Of a DNA stretch of 64,000 bases, positions 33,418 to 44,330 are shown one piece after another (within the stretch, counting starts at the first letter, position 1; each line of letters opens with the position of its first letter). The notes under the pieces were generated by a model. It was not told the origin of the DNA and searched no databases. It worked only from the letters and a program-made list of their open reading frames with translations. The DNA is from Saposhnikovia divaricata (Eukaryota; Streptophyta; Magnoliopsida; Apiales; Apiaceae), in assembly GCA_036435485.1 (NCBI GenBank), contig CM071597.1, positions 143,961,647 to 144,025,646 on the forward strand, in the 5' to 3' direction. The translations under genes were made by a program, and so were the position numbers.

Positions 33418-36400
33418 TGTAAGAACCCCAAATTTTGGATATAATTAAAACTTTTATTAAGTAATGATAAAATGAAGAACAATGATTCCGACAACAAGGT
33501 CACCAACTCTAATGAATGGTGGTTTCAAAGAACAATGATTGTAATGAATGGATATTGCTTTGGACAATGATCCTGATGCATTGGTATATTGTCAGAATAG
33601 AGTAATTCGATGGTTGAGAACCTAGATAAGAATAATCTACCATCCAGGAAGGAGCTAATGGATCCTTGAAAGGAAATGAGTACGTGCATAGTGTTTCCCA
33701 TACGTGCATAGTATTTCCCGTACGTGCATAGTGTTTCCTGTACGTGCATAGTAATTTGGTGGATGAATAGTGATTTTGTAAGTTGGAAAACTTTTCACGC
33801 CACCCTATGTACGGGACGTGATATGGATGTTTCGAAGTCATATTAGTAATACGCGGAGGAAATAAGTGAATGCAGAGACGATCGGAATTCAGAAATTCCA
33901 AATTCTTTTTCGGTATAATATTTGACCGGATAGTGGATTAAATATTATTATAATCCAAGAATTGAGATATTAACTTTGAGGATTTGATATTTTGGGATGT
34001 TATTATATTTGATTTAAGAATGAAGGTAGGAAACCACTAAGGAGTGGTTATGGCTACAATGTAATTATTGATATTTGGAAAGAATGAATGGAATTCGACC
34101 TTATTATGTTTATGTCTTGAAGAATGCTAAAGGGTGACAACATAGGTAAGAATAATCTATCTTCTAAGGGAATAAGATATGGCAACTTCAAGCAAGAGAA
34201 TACCCTAATGTCATCCAGATCGATAACGATTAATCCAGTAGTTCCGTAAAAAGGTTAAGGAACGATCGAAAGAGAATACGGACAATTGTACCACCCTAAG
34301 AGAACAAGTAAAGAATACAGAATGAATAGTGTTTGGTGGGAGTATATAATAATATGAGACGACACTATACAGAAGCATTCGGAACGGATTTCCGAGTTCG
34401 TATTAGTGATCCAGGGGGAAAATAAGTGTATGTAAAAGCTGTCGGATTCTGAAAAACCGCACTTTTATTTTCTCCGAGAGTTCCCTGGATACTGATAGCC
34501 TTAAGTATTTAACGAATGGATTTAAGGAATATAAATTGCAAAGTTAGAATGAAAGATGGAGAATGAAAGTATTAATATTAAAAAGGATTCCCGGTAAACC
34601 CTAATTAGAAATCCGTGAAATATTCTCACGAACGATCAATCAAAACGGGTAATAACCGGACACAGAAACAAGCAGAGGAAGCAAGAGTATTGTGCAAGCT
34701 ACTAGAATAAATATCTAGCAACCAAGTGGCTTAGAGTAACTAGCATGCTTAGAGATTTAAACTAGTACTTAGCAAGCAACCACTTGGTTAGCCTTAGCAC
34801 CATCCAAAACTCAACACTTGTCTTGCCAAATACATCACCCCATGCATCATCACTTTATTAAAGCAACCAAGGATGAGATATTATGTTAAACATATCACTT
34901 TATGCATTATTTTCAAGAGCAACCAAGCAAAACTCCTCCTTCCCCCCATTATTCCATCCATTCGGCTATTTCTATATTCCAAATCCAAAGTCCAAGCTCC
35001 CACCATCATTTGATCTTGTAATTTTTAAGGTGAGTTCTATATTTCAAGAAACTAATCTCCTAGAAATTTCAAGTCCAAAATCCTTTGTTTCCATTTTCAA
35101 ATAAATCATTTACAAGGAGGGTGAATAGTGTTCTTCAAGAACTAATGTTGGTTTTCTTTGATTTTTATGGTTGATTTAGCTAGCTTAAGGCCACCCAAGG
35201 ATCATACAAAGCTTAGTGAGGCTAGAACACACTCCAAGGAAGGTATAAAGCTCTTGAAACCCTAACCCTTGTTTGAGATTTAAGCATATTTATGATAGTT
35301 ATAACTTAGTTATGGTTATGTTAAGATTATAAGCATGATTATGTATGGATTTTTGGATTAATGATGTAAATAGCTAGATGAACGGAAAGGCATTGCTTGG
35401 CCTCAGTTCATGTATATAAGTCATGTATATGTTGTTTGGGTTGGATACTATGTTTATGGGAAGATTCGGAATTGGTAGATATTCGATTTACAGCCGTTAT
35501 AATGCCCGATTTTGCAATACCATGTTTTGTATGCCATTTTTCATGTCGAACCCCTACTGTCCAGAGACCTTATCTGCCATGATAGGATAGGTAATGTTCT
35601 AAGCTTCGTTTTGATATAAAGATCACGTGAAACGGACTTACGGTTTAGGATTTATGACCAAATTACTAAAAGTAGTTCGAATCCGTAAACGAAAGTTCGT
35701 AACTGTAATTGAACCCTCGTAAACTATGTAACGTCATGGCGAACCTTGGTAAATAAATACTAGAGGTAAAAAAGAAGGCGTGAAAGAAAACTGTATGTCA
35801 AAAGGATCATTTTTCGATTTATTAAAAATGTTCGAGTCGAGGTTAAACGCGAACGAACCCCTAAAAACCCGCTTGGTTATAACCTTGGTAAAACGCTTAG
35901 AAAACGAACGATAAAACTCGGAGTATAGTATTGGTTCGTAACGATCGACTTTAGAACTCATATGACTTAAGTATGTCCCAAGTATAAGTACAATGACATG
36001 TCGTATTAACGAACGAATGTCGGGTCGGATCAGTGATAAAAGTAATCCACTAAAAGGGGTATAACGAGATAACTCGAGAACGAGTTTCGAATTAAGTATA
36101 ACTTAACTTTTAATATGTTAAGTGATTAATCCCGAATGCCTTGGCTATTTATAGATCACCAAGCTGAACCGGGACCCGCTACCACTACCCCTTACCGTAC
36201 TCGACTACCAGGCAAGTTTCAATTCCCTTCTTTTAGGCTGTTGTTGTGATTGAATAATATATATATATGATTGCTGATATACATATGCCATTGCATGCAT
36301 GCCTACTTTCAAGTTGAATTGATATACTTGTTCCCTGAATGTTATTGTTGGCTTATAAGCTAGATAGTTATATATCAGTTATAAGCCGGTTATTGTAAGA

Positions 36401-38502
36401 CCCTCATAGAAGGGCGTATATATCTTATTAATCAAAAATAGACCGGGAGTCAATATTCCTTGATATATCGAGATTACCTCGGAAGAAAATATTTAATTAA
36501 ATATTTTCTATTATTTGGGCGACGAATATTATTTGAATATTCGTTCGAGACTAATTATTTTAACGATCCTTACTTCAAATAATTATTTGAACGTAACTAT
36601 TCAACGAATAATATTTCTCAATATTCATTCAGAGTCGAATTGATTATCGACTATTATTTCGAATATTCTTCTAAAGATGAGACTATTAAATGAATATTAT
36701 TTTGGATATTCTTTTAGATTATTATTTTATTAAATAAATATTACTTTTGAATATTCATTTAAGATATTAAATACTTGATGAATATTATTTTAATATTCAT
36801 CTGAAGCTTGATTTAATTATCGAATATTATCTCGAATATTCCTTAAGGCTTGGATTACTAAATGAATATTACTTGATATTCATTTAGGATATTATTCATT
36901 AAATGAATATTACTTTTGAATATTCATTTAAATTCCTAATTAATTATGAATATTACCTTAAATATTCTTTTCAGGTCTTATTAATTAATGAATATTGTTT
37001 TGAATATTCATTTAAATATTTATTTATTCAATAAATATTCTCCTGATATTTCTTCAGGGATTATTTTGAGAAATACTCTGATTTAAGACATTCTTTCATA
37101 TTCCTAAATATTCTGTAAAATATTTTAATTCAATAAATATTCTCTGAATATTTATTCCATACTTAGAATAACCTCAATAAGGGTTATCTTCTTCGATTAT
37201 TACGAAAAATATTTCGGAGTCATATTATTATTAATCTTATATCAAGAAAGGTTCTCAGACATCATTCTTCTTCGAGTCTATCTCCTTAATAATAAGGGAA
37301 CCTTACTTGGAAAATGTTATTTATCTTGTCGACTTCCCGGTCATAAAGTATTCCCTTCACCCGCAACTCGGGTGCTGTTGACTTATTAAGTCGTTGCTTA
37401 CCTTCTCATCTTTCGAGGGGTAAGATTACTGGAACAAGTTAATATCCGTTACCAAGTAATAGCTTGGGAGTTATTGGTAAATTTTCCTTTCCAACTAGAT
37501 ACGACTACTTTGTGGAGTCTTATCAACAAGTATTATACTTGGGGAAAGGGGGACGAACGTTACATTCAGAATCATGAATTCTATTTGAACTAGGAGTCGT
37601 GTAAGAGGCCGAGTAGCGCCGGTCCATCCCCTTTGGCCCAACCGTTGGCCGGGGAGAGCTAGTAAGGCGGTATACAAGTAAAGCCGTCAGTTCTTCCTTC
37701 TACCGGTAGTAAATCTAAATTGAGCTGTACGATCTCGACTGATCATCAAGATTGGAACAGCGGGCGCGGTGAATACTCCATCATTGGTTCATCATCCAAA
37801 TTTATTTATTTCCTGCAACATGATTACTGTTGGCAGAATTGGAAAAGTGTCATAACTGGAGTTGCAACCTTTTCTTGCAAGTTCCTCTTCTTAATAACAA
37901 TAAGAATATCTCGCTTACTTTGATGTAGCAGATATTTCTACAAACAAATACTTTAAGTTACCTTGTAACTTCATCGTTCATATTATACTGGCATCATTTC
38001 CGTAAATGCATGGCATATGGTTTGAAAGATACTTTTGAACTGTTATACATTATCGTTCAGTTATATGTTATTGTTGGTGGGCTATTGCTCACCCTTGCTT
38101 TATTATTATATCACAACAACAGCTAGACCAGATGACTCGCACAAGGCGCACTCGACGCGGGCGAGGACTATAAGACTACCAGAGCTGAAGAAGAAGCTAT
38201 TGGTAGGGTATATTTATTCTTTCAGTACCAAGAATATAGTCTAGTATGACTTATGTAAATGGATGGCAAAGAGTATGTATTTATATTGAAATTCTTTTGG
38301 ATTGTAAGAACTCATAATGTGATTAATAAAAATATGATTGTTACTCTGATTTCATCTCTGGGACTATAACGGGTGTGTTTTATATTGTTGTGTTGGGTAA
38401 TAGAGACGTAATTTATTTTATGTTAAGGGAAGTTCAATTGTTGTGGACAGAATTGGAAACCGTAACCACCGGATCCCGGAACCCGGATCTGGGGGTGTTA
38501 CA
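33418..38502 (+). repeat. 3' LTR of Tekay-like element (5085 bp)
   Basis: Same length as the 5' LTR with about eight single-base differences noted by eye and no indel seen. Ends GGGTGTTACA and is followed by the AAAAG duplication and the remainder of the Athila LTR. Confidence 0.95.
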
Positions 38503-38911
38503 AAAAGCTACCCAAAATACAATTAGAATTAGAAAAGGGCAAAACTGGAATTTTTCTACTTTGCTTCTCATAGAACACGCGCGCGATTTTATTCAGCACG
38601 TCCCCTGCACCTGCTATCTATCCCAGGTTGTAGAAAATCTCTCAAGCTTCGCGTGAGCTGTAAGATTGCTGAAAACGGACTTCTAGAACTCCAGATATGG
38701 CCAAAACAGTGTAGACTGCGCAACCTTCCCGGAAAATCCGAATTTAAATAAATTAATCCTCCAAACACGATAGAAGCAACACCCATAATCGACATTCTTG
38801 TAAGTCTGCACAACTAAGCAAAACACATCAAAACTACAATAAACTTGAGGCCAAGTCAATCAATTTAAGCCAAATTTAAGCGATCCAAGTGGATATAAAA
38901 TCCACTTATCA

Positions 38912-38922
38912 CACCCCCAAAC
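38912..38922 (-). other. polypurine tract of Athila element
   Basis: On the minus strand TTTGGGGGTG lies directly before the 3' LTR start TGATAAGTGG. It confirms that the element reads on the minus strand. Confidence 0.75.
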
Positions 38923-40340
38923 TTAAACCGATGCTTGTCCTCAAGCATAAACAATTACAACTAACTAACTAACTAGTACCACTTCCGTAGGTGATCACGG
39001 TTGCATTTGGCATATGCAACAAGCCCTTTAAACCCCTAGGCAGCCCTAGCGGACGAGTAAGGTCTCGTGAGGGCCTATAGCGAATGTACCCACAAAATCC
39101 ATTTAACCTAATGCAATGCAATGCATGAATGCAACTAGAATGAAAATGCAACGATCCCCTTCAAACTAACCAAAACCAACTAGCAAGCAAATATCTTAGA
39201 GAATGCAACTAAATCCAAATAGAGCTCGACCAAGTTCCCGTATACTAACAATACATGAACAGAAACGTGCGTGTGTGCAATGCTCATCAGATATACTTCC
39301 AAAACTAGGTCAAAAATCATACATGCTCTTCGTCAAGACAATCACAGGTTTATAAATAGAATAGACTGTAAACACTTCATAACTTAAAACACCTCCATCC
39401 TTATCCAAGGTAGACAGAAATTCATGCTTTATTACTAACTACTACGACACATATATAAAAGCATGCTTATTTAACCGTGCAATGGATGAGACCCCGAAAG
39501 GCTTATACAATAATACCCATTTAGCGAGCGTTGGGTTAGTGGATCCCAGACTATAAAAGCCTTAGGTCACAAGGCAAAAAGTCCCCTAGAACTTAATTAC
39601 TCGAGTATTAAAGAGCTCACCCTAGTTAATTTTGCATATAAACAATTGAAACTTTTTTTTTCTCTTTTTTTTTTCTTTTTTTTTTTTGATTCTCCCTTGC
39701 ACTTTGAATGGATGAAATTTGAGAAATTTGGGTTTATATAGATGGGTTTGTGTATGTATAGGTGAGGTGGGTGTATATATAGATAATAGTGTATGAAAAT
39801 TTAGAGATGGAAAAGGAATTGGAGATGGAATTAGATGTAAGATAGGATTTAGAGGGGTTAGGTTTTTGTAATTGAGGTTGAAATATGATAGACTAAGTGA
39901 ATAATGGACTAGGATAAGAAGTATATAGGTTTTGCACATCAAAAACTCGGCAGATGCAGGAGGGTCTGGCGCCTCTGGCGCGGTTCACGCTGTTGCGCAG
40001 CTACAGACTGCGTTACACGGCGCTCCTGGCGCGTTTCGCGCTTCTGGCGCAGTTCCTTGCTGCGTTACACGGCGCTGGGGCGCGGATGGCGTCTCTGGCG
40101 CGGGCTCTTGCTGCGTTACACAGCGTTTTTTTTTTTTTTTGAAAGAAAGAATCAATACAACATAATACAAGAGCGTTGGTTGCCTCCCACGAAGCGCTCG
40201 TTTAATGTCAGTAGCTTGACATTCTCTCGAAAATTCACGAACAAGATAAAACAGCGGCAACCTTCTCGCGGTTCACCATTCCTCCATAATACGGCTTAAG
40301 TCTCTGCCCATTTACCTTGAAAGCATCATCAATAGAACCC
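38923..40340 (-). other. non-coding 3' region of Athila element; no env-like ORF
   Basis: About 1.4 kb between the integrase end and the polypurine tract. It holds long T tracts (about 39653-39688 and 40126-40140) and a GC-rich block between them. No frame resembles the env-like gene that many Athila elements carry, so it is either absent by descent or deleted. Confidence 0.6.
39955..40128 (+). repeat. GC-rich degenerate repeat block, CTGGCGC / GCTGCGTTACAC
   Basis: About 170 bp with recurring CTGGCGC (at least five times) and GCTGCGTTACAC-type words at intervals of 50-60 bp. Its GC content is far above its surroundings. Overlapping chance frames on both strands follow from the composition. 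Confidence 0.65.
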
Positions 40341-42934
40341 CTAAATATCTCCACTGCTCAATGTGGAAACACGGTTTTGACTGTAAACGGACCCGACCAC
40401 TTTGATTTGAGCTTACCCGGAAAAAGTTTAAGGCGAGAATTATAAAGCAAAACCTGTTGGCCCGGCACAAACGACTTATGCACCAACTTCCTATCATGCC
40501 ACCTCTTCACTTTCTCCTTGTACATCTTAGCATTCTCGTAAGCCTGCTCACGAAATTCCTCGAGCTCATTTAACTGAAGTAGACGTTTCTCACCCGCAGC
40601 TGAAATATCTAAGTTTAACTTCTTCAACGCCCAATAGGCCTTGTGCTCTAAATCTGCCGGCAAATGACAAGCCTTACCAAATACCAACTGACAAGGAGAC
40701 ATACCTAGGGGTGTCTTGTAAGCAGTTCTATATGCTCAAACCGCTTCGTCTAACTTCAAAGACCAATCCTTCCTTGATGGATTTACCACTTTCTCGAGAA
40801 TTCTCTTGATCTCACGATTCGAAACCTTCGCTTGACCATTAGTTTGAGGATGATAAGCTGTGGCAACACGATGAGTCACATTATACCTTGCCATCATAGC
40901 AGTAAATTGACGATTACAGAAGTGTGTCCCCTCATCACCAATTATAGCTCGTGGAGTTCCAAAACGCGTGAAAATCTGCTTGTGAAGAAAATTCAGCACC
41001 ACCTTAGCATCATTGGTCGGTAAAGCCTTCACCTCGACCCATTTAGACACGTAATCCACTGCTAAGAGAATGTACTGATTGTTGCAAGACGAAACAAACG
41101 GACCCATGAAATCAATTCCCCACACATCAAAAATCTCCACTTCAAGAATCGTACTAAGAGGCATCTCGTTCCTCTTAGAAATATTATCAACCCTTTGACA
41201 TCGATCACAACTCATCACGAACCTATGAGAATCTTTAAACAGAGTTTGCCAATAGAATCCCACTTGAAGTACTTTCTGAGCTGTTTTATCACCACCATAG
41301 TGGCCTCCATATGCAGTAGAATGACAATCATGCAAAATACTTTCAATCCGTTTCACTATACGGAATGCACCTCCTCAAAATCTGATCCACACCAAGCTTG
41401 AACAAGAATGGCTCGTCCCAACGGTACCACTTCACATCATGCAGAAACTTCTTCTTTTGAGCATAAGAAAATTCCGGAGGAATAACATTGCTAACCAAAT
41501 AGTTCACATAATCCGCAAACCATGGCTCTTCACCTTGCACTCCAAAAAGCTGCTCATCTGGAAAAGATTCATTAATAAGAGATTTGTTATGCGAATCCTT
41601 ACCGTGGTCCTCTAAGCGTGAAAGATGATCCGCTACTTGATTTTCCGTGCCTTTCCTATCCTTGATCTCCACATCAAATTCTTGTAAAAGAAGCACCCAA
41701 CGAATCAATCTAGGCTTGGAATCCTTCTTCGACATGAGATATCGAATTGCAGCATGATCCGTATACACAATTACCTTCGTACCAAGCAAATAAGACCTGA
41801 ATTTCTCGAAACCATAGACAACTGCTAGCAACTCCTTCTCCGTAGTAGTGTAGTTCAGCTGTGCATCATTGAGGGTTTTACTAGCATAGTAAACCACATG
41901 AAAAATTAGGTGCGGTAACTGAGAATCACACATAAGTTCGAACGGTTCCTAGCAAAGCTCCAACAGCATAGTCACTAGCATCACACATAAGTTCGAACGG
42001 TTCCTCCCAATTAGGTGCGGTAATGACTGGTGTAGTAGTCAACTTCTTCTTCAAGAGCTCAAAAGCTACAAGACACTCATCATCAAACTTGAAAGGAACA
42101 TCCTTCTCCAAGAGATTGCACAAGGGTTTAGAAATTTTTGAGAAGTCTTTGATGAATCGCTGATAGAAACCCGCATGACCAAGAAAACTTCGAATTCCTT
42201 TAACAGAGATAGGTGGAGGAAGATTTTTGATTGTTTCCACCTTAGCCCTATCCACCTCAAGTCCTCTACCAGATACCTTGTGCCCAAGAATAATTCCCTC
42301 TCACACCATGAAGTGACACTTCTCCCAATTAAGCACCAAATTAGTCTCCACACAACATTTCAAAACCAAGCCAAGATTATGCAAGCACTCGTCATATGAA
42401 GTACCAAAAACTGAGAAGTCATCCATAAAAACCTCCACATTCGAGCCAATTATGTCTGAGAAAATAATAACAGGTAATGTAGATGCATCACCAAGAAAAA
42501 CATACCTCAAGTGTTCTGGAAGTGGTTTGAGTTCAAGTGTAGGAGCTTCCTCAATAGATGGTTTCAGGCGCCCCTCCGAATTTTTAAGTTCTGCTAACCG
42601 AAGAGATTAAAAAGGCAAATCAAATCTCCTTTTCCAAGGAGCTGAATTTAGCTGCTGAAGTTGCTCGGCTATTTCCTCATCTTCAAAATCAGAGTCTCGA
42701 ACTAAAACTTTTTCCAAAGAATCTGACTTAAGCAACTGCTCCATTTCCATAGTAACTGCAGAATCAACCCAATCCACCTTTAAACATTCTTCTTCATCTG
42801 AGGGAAATTTCATTGCATTAAAGACATTGAAAGTGACATTCTGGTCTTGCACCCTCATGGTGAGTTCCCCTTTCTGCACATCAATCAAAGTCTTTCTCGT
42901 AGCAAAGAATGGTCTTCCCAAGATTATGGGAATC
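40312..42934 (-). pseudogene. Athila pol gene, broken (protease end, RT remnant, RNase H, integrase)
   Basis: Reading the minus strand from 42934: the protease end GRPFFATRKTLIDV, a linker, then a jump near 42460 directly to FSDIIGSNVEVFMDDFSVFG. Most of the reverse transcriptase before its MDD box is therefore missing. A TGA follows near 42299. RNase H follows (GFYQRFIKDFSKISK; TDHAAIRYLM) with a local duplication scar near 41930-42010, and another stop near 41343. Integrase has the zinc region (HDCHSTAYGGHYGG...CDRCQR), GIDFMGP and GDEGTHF. The third catalytic position reads NGQAKVSNR, Lys where Glu is expected. A TGA near 40736 interrupts it before SPCQLVFGKACHLP, and a last TGA follows near 40358. 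The 5' part is continued on the other side of the SIRE insertion. Confidence 0.88.
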
Positions 42935-43986
42935 TGTTAGGTCCAAATGTGTTGTAGAGGGGGGGTGAATACAACTTTTCGAATATGAGAAGCAATAAAT
43001 ACGATGTAATAAACGAACACACAGATTCAAGGAATATATGTCTTATATATAACTTGAAATGGTTGCTACAACATTCATTACAAAGTATAACAGAAGTTCA
43101 GAGAGAAGTGAATGATACTAAGCTCTGTGAATGCACTCTCTCTCTTTTACAAGTGTTTCTCTCAAGAATTGCTCACACACTAAAACATTACACAAGTACT
43201 TCTATTTATACTACATGTAATCTATGTCCTGTAGACTTCAAAGACTAAAATATACGTGGCCCAATGATGTCCACATAAATCTTGCCTTATCTTGAAAGCT
43301 TGGAAATCTGCCAATCAGAAGATGCCATGTGTCATGTTGAAGCTGCACTCTAAGTAGAACTTCTACTTGAGAATTTCTACTTAGCCATCTCGAATTTCTA
43401 AGTAGAACTTCTACTTAGAAACTTCTACTTGGTCATCTAGAATATTTAGTACTTAGAAAATATTCTGGTCTTCAACTTGAAACTTCAATGCACATCTTGA
43501 ACTTGTATCTTCATGTCTTCTTTATTCTTCACCCAGCTCTTGAACATGGATCTTTATTACTGACATAAACTTGTTATCAATGTCCTGACACTTGATGCAA
43601 CGGTCTGGTTCATAAGTGACTAGTCTTGATAGGGTTTTTGGTTCTTGAATAAATTACCATATCCAATTAGAAATGTGGCTTTCCAATATTTGCTTTCCTT
43701 CTTGTTCACTTGAAATCAATTAGTCTTATTGATACTGATAGTTATGATCTTGATTCTTGGATTTTCAAATCACTGAGGCATGAACAACTTTGACTTGAAC
43801 TTCTCTCAATGATTTCTTCTTGGCTTGATCATAGTTAACATGTTGAATTGTATCAATTACCTTGTCTTCATTTAGTGTTGATTTCTTGTGACTTCTTGTT
43901 CTTGATTGTCTTCTGGTTAAGTATCTTTTCATTTAGTTTGAGTTACATTAGTTATAGTGTTACAAGTTTACACACTCTGCCTTTCA
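42935..43986 (-). repeat. left (3') LTR of SIRE-type element
   Basis: 1052 bp with TGTTAGGTCC and GCCTTTCA at its ends in plus orientation. On the minus strand it carries TATAAATAG (43202-43210) and a zone of inverted AAGTAGAA/TTCTACTT words (about 43370-43440). Confidence 0.95.
43202..43210 (-). promoter_or_regulatory. TATA box in SIRE LTR
   Basis: TATAAATAG on the minus strand, followed downstream by a leader with GAGAGAGAG. The same site is at 56717-56725 in the 5' LTR, where it would start the genomic transcript. Confidence 0.6.
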
Positions 43987-43999
43987 ATCTCCCCCAATT
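43987..43999 (-). other. polypurine tract of SIRE-type element
   Basis: On the minus strand AATTGGGGGAGAT lies directly before the 3' LTR start TGAAAGGCAG. Confidence 0.85.
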
Positions 44000-44330
44000 T
44001 GATTGTCTAACAATGACATTCAAATTAATGAAGGATAACTCAACTAAACAATGAGACGAGAAAAGATAATTAACATTACAGTCTTGAATAATTTACAATT
44101 GAAATTTACATGAAAACAATACAAAGAACTTAAACTAAAAACAGAATTCGAACTTCGAATTAAAGATCATTTGAGTGATTCCTATCACCTGGATTATTTC
44201 ATACCTTTTAGTCAAACTTGTATCACCTTATTGGATTCACTCTAAGGTGAATTTTCCTCAATTGAGTTAAAGCAACCGAAAGACATGAAGTTTTTCCAAC
44301 TTCAAGTTCACACCACTCTGACCTTTAACC

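Larger units (their letters stand above)
22928..38502 (+). mobile_element. non-autonomous LTR retrotransposon of Tekay/Del chromovirus descent with 5-kb LTRs
   Basis: Two 5085-bp LTRs flank a 5.4-kb interior that has no intact frame. TSD AAAAG lies at 22923-22927 and 38503-38507. The primer site matches the initiator-Met tRNA end (TGGTATCAGAGC) and the polypurine tract is AAGGAGGGGAGAC; both fit Tekay/Del chromoviruses, which also have long LTRs. Hand comparison of the LTRs finds about 8 differences (about 0.16%), so insertion was recent. The interior keeps only mutated traces of RT, RNase H, integrase and chromodomain. The structure is like large retrotransposon derivatives (LARDs), which depend on enzymes from relatives. 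Confidence 0.9.
21844..38911 (-). repeat. left (3') LTR of Athila element, split by the Tekay-like insertion
   Basis: Segments 21844-22927 and 38508-38911 (1488 bp together) match the right LTR continuously across the insertion point. In plus orientation it starts TGTTAGCAAA and ends CCACTTATCA, so ends are TG...CA. Small open frames in it also occur in the right LTR and are not genes. Confidence 0.9.

Noticed and set aside
41195..41401. Various plus-strand frames across the minus-strand pol genes
   Set aside because: Shadows of the real coding strand with no motif of their own.
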